In this document: positions 50,949 through 58,739 of the stretch, in pieces
Layout of the letters: every line of letters starts with the position of its first letter
How positions within the stretch are numbered: the first letter of the stretch is position 1
Origin: Niabella sp.
Lineage (GTDB): Bacteria > Bacteroidota > Bacteroidia > Chitinophagales > Chitinophagaceae
Direction of reading: 5' to 3'
Assembly: GCA_017744795.1 (NCBI GenBank)
Contig: JAGIAQ010000014.1
Coordinates: 234 to 58,972, forward strand
DNA: 58,739 nt
The notes under the pieces: model-generated
The model's database searches: none
Seen by the model: the letters and a program-made list of their open reading frames with translations, nothing else
Told to the model about the DNA's origin: nothing
Made by a program: the position numbers and the translations under genes

Positions 50949-52622
50949 ATGCTAAAACAATTGCTGTTTATATGTCTCTGCTTTCAGACCTTTGGAGCAA
51001 AAGCCCAGGTACGTCTTGATAATAAGGAAGTATATAAGATCACCTATGGTTCCAGTTTCAACGGTAAAAACCGGGAGCATCAAAATAAAATATGGGTATT
51101 TGCCGGAGCCGCCCAAACCCTGGTAACCAGTGAAAAAGATTTTACCCAAAAATCACCTTATCCTTTTGAGCTTTCTATTATTGATCGTAAAAAGAACGAG
51201 CAGCAATTATTGGCGTTCCTTGGCGAACAAAACCTTGTTGCTGCAACCGATACCTCCCTGCGCAGCCAGCAATTTGAATTCAGCAATGAAACAAAAACCA
51301 TCCTGGGTTATACCTGTAAAAAGGCGAAAGCTATTGTAAAATCGAACACGATGGAATTGTGGTACACGGATCAGCTGCCGGTGAAAGGGGCCCCCACTGT
51401 ATTGGGACAAAACCTGGGTCTGGTACTGGAAATGACCCGGAACGGGAACAGCAGCATTACTGCAGAAAAAATAGAAAAACAAAAACTGCAATTGCCTGCG
51501 TTCATGAAAATCCCTGCGCGGCAAACCGACTTATTGAGCTACCGTGATGAAATATGGAAAAGCCGGTTTACCACCATCCCTTTGTTCACCAATCAGGTCA
51601 TTAATTTTTCCGACACCAATAAATCAACGGGCGATGTGCTGCGTTTCGCCAGCGGAACGGTTGTGGTAAAAAAAATAAAAATGCCGGTGATCGACAGCGG
51701 CAGCAGCGCCTTCCTTGACCTCTCCGAGCAATCCAACGGCGATGCTTATGACCGTACCGGTACGGTGTTTTTGATCCCCGGCGATAAAAAACAATCTTTT
51801 TTAGACGGACTAAAAAACGGTATTGCCGCCCTACCGGTTTATACGAATGGGAACGGCAAGAATTACCAGGGGGTGGTAGCAACGCCCGATTACAGTCCTA
51901 TGATTGAGCTGATGCGTTTCTTTACACCATTTGGCATCAAACAATTCAATCAAAATGCGATCAAAGGCAAGCAATGGCAGGAGGCCGTTCCCTACCGGCA
52001 GGACATTACCGATTTTATTCCGCTGTTGAATAATAAGGAAGTCTATGTTGGCGTTTTCATTGGCAACTATGATAAAGGCGGGCATAGGATCACGGCAAAT
52101 ATCACTGTGCATAATGGTGGCCCGGACCAATTACGCCAACACATTGTTCCGCTATTTAACACCTTAAATGCTATGGAAATGGCCGGGCAGGAATATGGAA
52201 CAATGTTTAATAATGAGAACGGCGTTACGGTTCATTTTACTTTAGCCAATTCGTTGAAAAATGTACGGCTGCGTTATATCACTACCGGCCATGGCGGCTG
52301 GGGCGGTGGCGATGAATTTGTTCCAAAGCTGAACACCATTTTACTGGATGGAAAAATTGTGTTCAGCATGATCCCCTGGCGGCAGGATTGCGGCACCTAT
52401 CGCTTGTACAATCCTGCATCGGGCAATTTCAACAACGGACTCTCTTCTTCTGATCTCAGTCGCTCCAATTGGTGCCCCGGTACCGTTACCAATCCGTTCT
52501 TAATTGAGCTGGGCGATCTTACTGCGGGTGAACATACGATACAGGTAAAGATCCCGCAGGGCAAACCGGAGGGTACCAGCTTCAGCGCCTGGAATGTGTC
52601 TGGTGTGCTGCTGGCAGATTAA
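50949..52622 (+). CDS. Exported PNGase F-like glycoamidase with GLPGLI-like N-terminal region
   Basis: A 557-residue protein. The ATG at 50949 starts a good signal peptide (LKQLLFICLCFQTFGAKAQ). The earlier start at 50901 would overlap the dipeptidase gene and lie upstream of the TATCTTTA box. Residues about 25-190 resemble GLPGLI-family proteins (ILGYTCKKAKAIVKSNTMELWYTDQLP, then APTVLGQNLGLVLEM). Residues about 220-557 match the two jelly-roll halves of peptide-N4-(N-acetylglucosaminyl)asparagine amidase F: TTGHGGWGGGDEFVPKLNT, DCGTYRLYNPASGNF and SSSDLSRSNWCPGTVTNPF. It probably removes N-glycans from external glycoproteins. Confidence 0.87.
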   Translation: MLKQLLFICLCFQTFGAKAQVRLDNKEVYKITYGSSFNGKNREHQNKIWVFAGAAQTLVTSEKDFTQKSPYPFELSIIDRKKNEQQLLAFLGEQNLVAATDTSLRSQQFEFSNETKTILGYTCKKAKAIVKSNTMELWYTDQLPVKGAPTVLGQNLGLVLEMTRNGNSSITAEKIEKQKLQLPAFMKIPARQTDLLSYRDEIWKSRFTTIPLFTNQVINFSDTNKSTGDVLRFASGTVVVKKIKMPVIDSGSSAFLDLSEQSNGDAYDRTGTVFLIPGDKKQSFLDGLKNGIAALPVYTNGNGKNYQGVVATPDYSPMIELMRFFTPFGIKQFNQNAIKGKQWQEAVPYRQDITDFIPLLNNKEVYVGVFIGNYDKGGHRITANITVHNGGPDQLRQHIVPLFNTLNAMEMAGQEYGTMFNNENGVTVHFTLANSLKNVRLRYITTGHGGWGGGDEFVPKLNTILLDGKIVFSMIPWRQDCGTYRLYNPASGNFNNGLSSSDLSRSNWCPGTVTNPFLIELGDLTAGEHTIQVKIPQGKPEGTSFSAWNVSGVLLAD

Positions 52623-52643
52623 TTTCAATGGCAATATTCCAAT

Positions 52644-52723
52644 GAACTTGTTTAGATTTTTTAAATTTAACCCCGTCCGAACGGAGTTGATCCGGGCGGG
52701 GATTAATTAGTTTAAACAACTTC
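52644..52723. terminator. Long imperfect palindrome between convergent genes, likely bidirectional terminator
   Basis: The core CCCCGTCCG (52671-52679) pairs with CGGGCGGGG (52693-52701), 9 bp with one G-T. AT-rich arms extend outwards: GAACTTGTTTA from 52644 against TTTAAACAACTTC ending at 52723. It separates the PNGase-like gene from the minus-strand 930-residue gene. Confidence 0.6.
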
Positions 52724-52749
52724 ATATAAAAATATCTCAAAGAGAAAAG

Positions 52750-55542
52750 CTACCTCGGAATAATACTAACGGGCAAAATAAATTCATAAAATAACCGGCT
52801 ACTATTGGGCGCCACCAGGTCAGCTGTCAGGCGTCGCCCGATACGGAACCCAAATGTAAGCGGGTACTGGTTCCACCATTGGGTATCCACGTACAGTTCC
52901 GCGCCGGCGCTTTGCAGACTCTTATTGAAATTCGATTGTTTCCCCCTGATGGCCGTATAGTCATAGAAGGCAGCGGCCCGCACCCGTTGCAGGTACAGGA
53001 TATTCCCAAATCCCCAATCTGGGTACACGAGGGGCAAATGATAATCGAAAGTAACCGTTCCTGCACGGGCAGAATCCAGCGCATTAAAGCCACGTGCAAA
53101 ATTGAGCCGGTCATTAAACAGCTGGTATTTTGCTGATGATTCCTGCGCCGTAGCCGATATTACAATACTTTGTGAAGGGAAGAATCCCGGAAAGTAACCA
53201 ACCGCTTTTGCAAATACCTGCCGGCTGGGCCACTGGTTCAATGTGTACCGGAATTGCCCGCTGACGCCAAATCCCCAGCGGGGAAAAATATCCTGCCGGG
53301 CCTGCTGTACCTGCTCCCCAAAGCCCAGGCTATGGCTAACATACCCAAAATGATTAATTACTGCGCCCCGCAGTGCACCCGTTTGACCAAAGTCGAGGCG
53401 ATACCCCAAACTCGTCCCTATACTAAGGTATTTATACAGACGCCCGTCAACCCAGTTCAGTGGCACGGAAAACGACAAGTAATTATCCCATTGATCCCAT
53501 TTTTGTAACGCCTGGTTGCTCGTGATTTGCCGGTTGAAGCTGTATTGCGAACCAACACCAATATAAGGAAACCATCCACCATAGGTCAGGCTGCCGCCAA
53601 CGGTATTGCTTTTATCATTTTGATTGTAGATATAATACAAATTGGTTTGAGTGGTATTGAGCACATTATTCCCGTAAACGGTAAAACTGTATTCAGGATT
53701 GACATAGTTAGGCCGCCAGCTGTGCAAATTTACCGGCCGGGTTAACTGTGCATATTTTTTTGAAGGCAGGATTGCGAGGGGAATATTTAGCGGGCTTTTT
53801 TCAATGTGCACCGAATCACTTACCAATCCCGAAGTGGCCTGCGCAAAAGTGACAGGGTCTACGAAGGTCCAGCGGCTATCGGTTTCATTTTGCTGGCGCA
53901 GCCGGTACCCTTCGGCCGTAAAACGGCTCCAGTTCAATTTTCCCCAGGAAGCGTTGATAAAATAAGCGCCGGGGGCTTCCTGTTCCAGTTGCTTTAGCTG
54001 ACGCGATTCGATATCAACCGAGAAAACTGCGTCTTTTAATCCTATGGACCCGATAAAATAAACGGTATTATCAAACAAACTGATCTGCCCAACAGGCCGG
54101 TACGTTGGCGGGGTAAGCTGCGTTATTTTTTTTGTGCGAAAATTGATCAGCCCGATATAGGAAGCAGCATCCCGCTGCCGTACCGCAGCAATCACCTCAT
54201 AACGGTTCCTGATTTTGGGATTTGCAAAATAATCGATTCCCGCCTGGGCAAATTGATCCAACACGGTACCGGTGGCTGCATTCAGCACTACCAGGGAAGC
54301 ATGTCCTTTCAGATCAACGCTATTGGCCACCAGGAATTTTCCGTCGGCCGAGATATCCGGCGAAAAATATCGTGTATGTGTAGTTACTTTTCGTTGTGCT
54401 CCCGAGCGCACATCCAGCAAACGCAATGAACTATAGGTTTTCCAGGACCAGCGCGGATCCTCCTCCAGCGCGGCATACACGATCCTGCCGTTTGAATAAC
54501 TGTATTGCGTTTCAATACTTATATCGCGATAGCGCAAAAAATGTTCTCCCAATGGGTCCCGGATATAAAACGCCGGCCGCTGGTTTACAGCGGTTTTTAA
54601 ATAAAGCAGCGATCCGTCATCCACCTGCTGAGGATAATAGTAGTTGGTCAGCAGTTGTTTGCCTTCCTTATCCCCCGCCTCAGGCGCTGCAGGGATACCA
54701 TAAATGGCTTTATAATAATTAAATGCAGCGTCAACAAACTGCTGATAGCGCATCCCGGTATTGCGCAGGATCGCTTTTTGCATTGGGTAGAATAATCCCT
54801 TAAAGGCCGCGGCATCGGCCGTCACTTTGCCCCAAAAATCAGGACCATATTTTGCATAGCCGTAGTTCACCAGCAGATACCCCAGATAGTAATGATTGGG
54901 CACATAATCCTTTAGCGATCCGTTCCGGAATTTCATCCACTTGTAATTTTTACCGGCCGCCCATAGTATGGGATAGTTGTTTACAAAGGATGGCAGCCGG
55001 CCCCGGCCCTGCCGGGAAAGAAAGGTTTCCTGGAAAACGGCATCGCCTTCAAAAAACCAGTTCGGAACGGCTGCGTTTACCGCCAGCGAATACCCGTCCT
55101 GCCCAAATAAATCATGCATCAACTTGCTAACGCCCCGGTTAAAATTATTATACTGTTCCACATGGCGGTATTCATGCAGCGCCAGCTGATCAGCCCAGTG
55201 CGTGGTTCCCTGGTCAAAATTATCGGCCGGGGGCATCAGGTAAAATTCGCTGCGGAAAGGGCCAAGCCCCACATAACCATTGGAAAGTACCGGCTGGCTT
55301 TGCAGTACAATATTTATTTTTTTGATTTTACCGCCCAGCGGATGGTAATTATTGCGGGCGATGGTGCTTACGATTCCTGCCACACGGCTTGCGGTGGTAT
55401 CCAACCCCTGCGGGTAAATGACGCGAACGGTATCCGAAACTATTTGCCGCCAGCGCATAGAAGGCGGATTGCCCCCGAATTGCTGCGCATTTGCTGATTG
55501 CATTATCAATACCCATACCATCAAATACAAAAGCTTCCTCAT
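52750..55542 (-). CDS. Exported HExxH protease-like / propeller / outer-membrane barrel fusion
   Basis: A 930-residue protein with three recognisable parts. After a signal peptide (1-19), residues about 30-280 look like a peptidase MA-type gluzincin: His123-Glu-Tyr-Arg-His127 and a downstream NWFFEGDAVFQE with Glu165 as likely third ligand. Residues about 290-600 contain WD40/TolB-like propeller strands (YFSPDISADGKFLVANSVDL). Residues about 620-930 are aromatic, alternating strands ending FYEFILPVSIIPR with a terminal Arg, typical of an outer-membrane beta-barrel. It would sit in the outer membrane with a metalloprotease domain attached. The function is unknown. Confidence 0.78.
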   Translation of the reverse strand: MRKLLYLMVWVLIMQSANAQQFGGNPPSMRWRQIVSDTVRVIYPQGLDTTASRVAGIVSTIARNNYHPLGGKIKKINIVLQSQPVLSNGYVGLGPFRSEFYLMPPADNFDQGTTHWADQLALHEYRHVEQYNNFNRGVSKLMHDLFGQDGYSLAVNAAVPNWFFEGDAVFQETFLSRQGRGRLPSFVNNYPILWAAGKNYKWMKFRNGSLKDYVPNHYYLGYLLVNYGYAKYGPDFWGKVTADAAAFKGLFYPMQKAILRNTGMRYQQFVDAAFNYYKAIYGIPAAPEAGDKEGKQLLTNYYYPQQVDDGSLLYLKTAVNQRPAFYIRDPLGEHFLRYRDISIETQYSYSNGRIVYAALEEDPRWSWKTYSSLRLLDVRSGAQRKVTTHTRYFSPDISADGKFLVANSVDLKGHASLVVLNAATGTVLDQFAQAGIDYFANPKIRNRYEVIAAVRQRDAASYIGLINFRTKKITQLTPPTYRPVGQISLFDNTVYFIGSIGLKDAVFSVDIESRQLKQLEQEAPGAYFINASWGKLNWSRFTAEGYRLRQQNETDSRWTFVDPVTFAQATSGLVSDSVHIEKSPLNIPLAILPSKKYAQLTRPVNLHSWRPNYVNPEYSFTVYGNNVLNTTQTNLYYIYNQNDKSNTVGGSLTYGGWFPYIGVGSQYSFNRQITSNQALQKWDQWDNYLSFSVPLNWVDGRLYKYLSIGTSLGYRLDFGQTGALRGAVINHFGYVSHSLGFGEQVQQARQDIFPRWGFGVSGQFRYTLNQWPSRQVFAKAVGYFPGFFPSQSIVISATAQESSAKYQLFNDRLNFARGFNALDSARAGTVTFDYHLPLVYPDWGFGNILYLQRVRAAAFYDYTAIRGKQSNFNKSLQSAGAELYVDTQWWNQYPLTFGFRIGRRLTADLVAPNSSRLFYEFILPVSIIPR

Positions 55543-55645
55543 GTTCCTGTTTTTCGTACCGATCGTATTTCGGCTTTGATATGCAGCTCCTGCAGCACTT
55601 CGTTTTTATTAAAAGTATAAAATTCCGGCCAGACGGTGGTGCAAA

Positions 55646-55677
55646 TTTGCCCGTCCCCTGCTAATAAATTACTTTTA
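55646..55677 (+). promoter_or_regulatory. Candidate promoter of the TamB-like gene
   Basis: TTTG (55646-55649) and TACTTTTA (55670-55677, one base off TAnnTTTG) are 20 bases apart. Transcription would start near 55682, only about 20 bases before the CTG at 55701. Confidence 0.4.
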
Positions 55678-55700
55678 CCGGTAAAAAACGTTCCGATCAT

Positions 55701-58700
55701 CTGAAGAAACTACGGAAGATATTACTGACCACATTGGGGGTTCTCCTGGGCCTTATTGTTTTGCTTTGGATGGCAATACAACTTCCCGGTGTTCAAAACT
55801 GGTTGATAACCAAGGTCACCAGCCGTTTATCAAAAGAGCTGCAAACCAAAATAGCCATCCGGCATGTCGATTTTTCGCTGTTTAATAAAATGCACCTGGA
55901 AGACGTATTGGTGCTCGACCGGCAAAAAGATACCATCTTAAGCGCAGGGGCCATAACGGTAAATATAACCGATTGGTTCTTTGTTAAAAAAGATATTGAG
56001 CTGAAATACATAGGGTTAAAAGATGCTTACATCCAGTTGCAGCGCTCCGATTCGGTTTGGCGCTACCAGTTCCTGCTCGATTATTTCAGTACGCCGGCCA
56101 GCACTAAACCCAAGCAGCAAAACAATATAAATATCGCCTTCCGCAAGGTAGACCTGGAAAACATCCTGTTCCGGCAAAAGGATGGCTGGCGGGGGCAGGA
56201 TATGACTATCTCCCTGGCATCACTGCGGGTGGATCCCAGGAATATTGATTTTGCTAAAAAGCGCATCAGCATTAATTCACTTACCATTAATCAGCCTTAT
56301 TTTGCGCTTCGCGACTACGACGGTAACCGGCCGGAAGTGAGCGATACATCTAAACCAGAAACCAAACCGGCTAAACACAATGCCGAATTGGAATGGAACA
56401 GTGGCAAATGGGAAATTACCGCCGCCCAAGTAACATTACATAATGGTACATTTAAAACGGATAACACATCGCCAATAGATACGGTTGACCTTCACGCTTT
56501 TGACGGAAGACATATTGAATTTGCAAAGATCAACGCCGATTTTAAAAATGTACGCTGGTGGATGGATACGATCACCACGAACCTTACCCTAACCACCCGG
56601 GAAAAAAGCGGCTTTGAGGTTAAAAGTCTGTCGGCCAAAGCCAAAGTAACCCCCAGGGAAATGACTTTTAACAACCTGGATCTGCGTACTAATGATAGTC
56701 ACCTGACCGATTACTACAGCATGAAGTTTGCGGATTTTTCCAGCATGAACGACTATATCACCAATGTAAAAATGGAGGCCCATTTTGTAAAGGCTGATAT
56801 TAATAGCGACGACATTGCCTATTTTGCACCAGCCCTGCGCAGCTGGAAGAAAAAGATCGTTTTAAGCGGTGATGTAAAAGGGCCGGTAGCATCGCTGGTC
56901 GCAAAAAAACTGGAAATACAGGCGGGGAACAACACTTCTTTCACCGGAGACGCTTCCTTAACGGGGCTACCCGACATTAATGAAACGTTTATAGACATTA
57001 AAGCCACCAGTTTTAAAACAACCTATGCTGATGCGTTGGCTTTTGCTCCGGCATTAAAACAGATCGATGTTCCTAACCTTTCCAAACTGCAATATCTGTC
57101 CTTTGTGGGCAACTACGCGGGGTTTATCAGGGATTTTGTAACCTTTGGAACGCTCACCACGGCACTGGGGACGCTGAAAACGGATGTCAATATGAAGATC
57201 CCCCGGGGGGGCAGCCCTGTTTATTCCGGAACCGTTTCCACCGACAATTTTAACCTGGGCCCGTTTTTGAACGACGACAACCTGGGTTATGTTGCGTTTA
57301 AAGCCAACTTAAAAGGAGCCGGTTTTGATCCTGCAAGCGGCGCCATTGCGCTCAATGCGAACATAAAATACATCGACTATAATAAGTATCGCTATACGAA
57401 TATTGATGCCGATGGGGAGCTGAATAAAAAAGTATTTGACGGCAAGCTGAAGATCAAAGACCCTAACGCGGATCTTGATCTGAACGGATTGGTGGATTTC
57501 AGCAAGCCGGACCCTCTATTCAACTTTATTTCCGATATCCGGAATATTGATTTCAAGGCCTTGCATTTTGTACAGGATAGCCTCACGTTAACCGGCAAGA
57601 TCAACGCACATTTTACCGGAAAAACGATCGACAACTTTTTGGGAAATGCCACCGTAACGGACGCCAGCCTCGTGCGGAACCATTCGCCGCTTTCCTTCGA
57701 TTCGCTGGCGATCAGCTCTACCCTCGAAGGCGATAAAAAAAGATTAACGCTCACCTCCAACGAATTTTCGGCATCCCTTTTTGGCCGGTTCAATATCAGG
57801 GATCTTCCCAATTCGGTCATCAGCTTTTTAAACCGGTATTACCCGGCCTACATTAAGCCCCCCACCAAACAGGTTAAAGAGCAGGAGTTTTCCTTCGAGA
57901 TCAAAACGCAAAACTTCGACAGTTTTACACCCATTATCGATAGCAATTTAAACGGATTCAATAATGCCACCATCACCGGCAGCATTAATTCCTACACCAA
58001 TAGTTTAAGCCTGGATGCGGAAGTGCCCTATTTCAGTTATGACCGTTTCAAATTCAATGATGTTACCATTTCCGGCAGGGGAAACTATGACAGCATTGCA
58101 CTTTCCGGGCGCACTACGAATATTGGCGTTGGCGACAGTTTAAATATTCCGCTGGCCTTGTTTAATATCACCGCAAAGAACGACGTTTCAAGGGTCATGA
58201 TCTATTCCGGCGGAAACGGCGCCGTTGACCAGGCCCGGTTAAATGCAACGGTAAATACTTATAGCAATGGTGTAAAGATCGGCTTTGCCCCTTCGTCCTT
58301 TGTGCTCAACGGCAAAACCTGGAATATTGAACGGAACGGAGAACTGGAGTTCCGGAAAAATGTGCCCGCCCATGGGCAATTGGTCTTAAGGGAAAGCAAC
58401 CAGGAGATCCGCATCCGCACCCTGCCTTCCGATATCGGCAGCTGGAATGATGTGGCCATTACATTGAAAGACATTAACCTGGGCGATATTTCCAAATACT
58501 TCCTGCCCCACAACCGCCTGGAAGGCCTTGCCTCCGGCGATTTTCTTTTAGAAAACCCGGGGAAGAATATGAAGATCACTTCGGAGAACTTTACCGGCCG
58601 CACCATTCAGTTTGATGAGGATTCAGTTGGAGATCTTTCCGCCAAAGTGCTTTTTGACCTTTCCACAAAAGAATTACTCATCAACGGCAGCACGCTGAAC

Positions 58701-58739
58701 CCTCAAAAAAAGGACCTCGCCTTTGACGTGCATCTATTC
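55701..58739 (+). CDS. TamB-like translocation/assembly module protein, N-terminal part (partial)
   Basis: The frame is open for 1013 codons and runs off the window. The N-terminus is an inner-membrane anchor (KKLRKILLTTLGVLLGLIVL), followed by an AsmA-like segment (VTSRLSKELQTKIAIRHVDF) and long beta-helical repeats. TamB-type proteins bridge the inner and outer membranes and carry lipids or help outer-membrane assembly. No ATG, GTG or TTG lies between the upstream in-frame stop (55665-55667) and the anchor, so CTG at 55701 is the best start by position. It aligns with the MKK-type start expected of the family. Confidence 0.82.
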   Translation, partial: MKKLRKILLTTLGVLLGLIVLLWMAIQLPGVQNWLITKVTSRLSKELQTKIAIRHVDFSLFNKMHLEDVLVLDRQKDTILSAGAITVNITDWFFVKKDIELKYIGLKDAYIQLQRSDSVWRYQFLLDYFSTPASTKPKQQNNINIAFRKVDLENILFRQKDGWRGQDMTISLASLRVDPRNIDFAKKRISINSLTINQPYFALRDYDGNRPEVSDTSKPETKPAKHNAELEWNSGKWEITAAQVTLHNGTFKTDNTSPIDTVDLHAFDGRHIEFAKINADFKNVRWWMDTITTNLTLTTREKSGFEVKSLSAKAKVTPREMTFNNLDLRTNDSHLTDYYSMKFADFSSMNDYITNVKMEAHFVKADINSDDIAYFAPALRSWKKKIVLSGDVKGPVASLVAKKLEIQAGNNTSFTGDASLTGLPDINETFIDIKATSFKTTYADALAFAPALKQIDVPNLSKLQYLSFVGNYAGFIRDFVTFGTLTTALGTLKTDVNMKIPRGGSPVYSGTVSTDNFNLGPFLNDDNLGYVAFKANLKGAGFDPASGAIALNANIKYIDYNKYRYTNIDADGELNKKVFDGKLKIKDPNADLDLNGLVDFSKPDPLFNFISDIRNIDFKALHFVQDSLTLTGKINAHFTGKTIDNFLGNATVTDASLVRNHSPLSFDSLAISSTLEGDKKRLTLTSNEFSASLFGRFNIRDLPNSVISFLNRYYPAYIKPPTKQVKEQEFSFEIKTQNFDSFTPIIDSNLNGFNNATITGSINSYTNSLSLDAEVPYFSYDRFKFNDVTISGRGNYDSIALSGRTTNIGVGDSLNIPLALFNITAKNDVSRVMIYSGGNGAVDQARLNATVNTYSNGVKIGFAPSSFVLNGKTWNIERNGELEFRKNVPAHGQLVLRESNQEIRIRTLPSDIGSWNDVAITLKDINLGDISKYFLPHNRLEGLASGDFLLENPGKNMKITSENFTGRTIQFDEDSVGDLSAKVLFDLSTKELLINGSTLNPQKKDLAFDVHLF

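Overview
The window reads as a chromosomal segment of a Bacteroidota bacterium, most likely Chitinophagaceae (Niabella/Chitinophaga-like; this is inference). Supporting signs are Bacteroidota-type -7 promoter elements (TAnnTTTG), few recognisable Shine-Dalgarno sequences, a fused E1 alpha/beta 2-oxoacid dehydrogenase, DUF1573, DUF6263 and GLPGLI-type proteins, a PNGase F-like enzyme, and many secreted or outer-membrane proteins with SPI or SPII signal peptides. No rRNA, tRNA, CRISPR array, transposase or prophage gene was seen. It looks like core genome with dense intergenic palindromic repeats.

Layout. 1-2.6 kb: the start of a probable prfB (minus) diverging from cydAB (cytochrome bd oxidase). 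3.0-7.9 kb: a minus-strand operon tetR-tolC-hlyD(emrA)-emrB, a tripartite drug efflux system with a double palindromic operator in front. 8.0-12.4 kb: two secreted amidohydrolase-family proteins. 12.7-16 kb: ammonium transporter, aminotransferase, DUF1573 protein. 16.1-19.5 kb: fused branched-chain/2-oxoacid dehydrogenase E1, an L-rhamnose mutarotase-like protein, a lipoprotein. 19.6-24.8 kb: pyrF and manA (minus), then yraN, a lipoprotein, xerD and a DUF6263 protein (plus). 25-31.3 kb: DPP-IV-like S9 peptidase, two small exported proteins, M16 peptidase. 31.3-34.9 kb (minus): a tight cassette of SPFH protein, divergent NAD-kinase-like protein and an unrecognised protein, then a DUF3052-like protein. 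35-37.6 kb (minus): M48 lipoprotein protease, plsY, prmA.

37.8-43.9 kb is the most coherent metabolic unit: an ethanolamine-permease-like APC transporter, a glutamine-synthetase-like (PuuA-type) ligase, an iron-containing alcohol dehydrogenase, a PuuD-like gamma-glutamyl hydrolase and an aldehyde dehydrogenase. Together they fit a cobalamin-independent, microcompartment-free gamma-glutamylation route that turns ethanolamine into glycine. 44-52.6 kb: DUF445 protein, MATE exporter, YncE/phosphoesterase fusion, M19 dipeptidase and a PNGase F-like enzyme with a GLPGLI-like front half. 52.7-58.7 kb: a 930-residue HExxH/propeller/beta-barrel fusion and the first 1013 codons of a TamB-like protein that runs off the end.

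The intergenic DNA is unusually structured. A 33-37 bp palindrome occurs three times, each time between the 3' ends of convergent genes and with compensatory arm changes. A 186-bp element with 16-bp perfect terminal inverted repeats shares exact 17-mer and 16-mer words, in the opposite orientation, with a second copy 4 kb away. A composite ~145-bp palindrome lies inside the putative ethanolamine operon. Several other hairpin families occur once or twice. Four genes have a TAnnTTTG box so close to the start codon that their mRNAs should be leaderless or nearly so.
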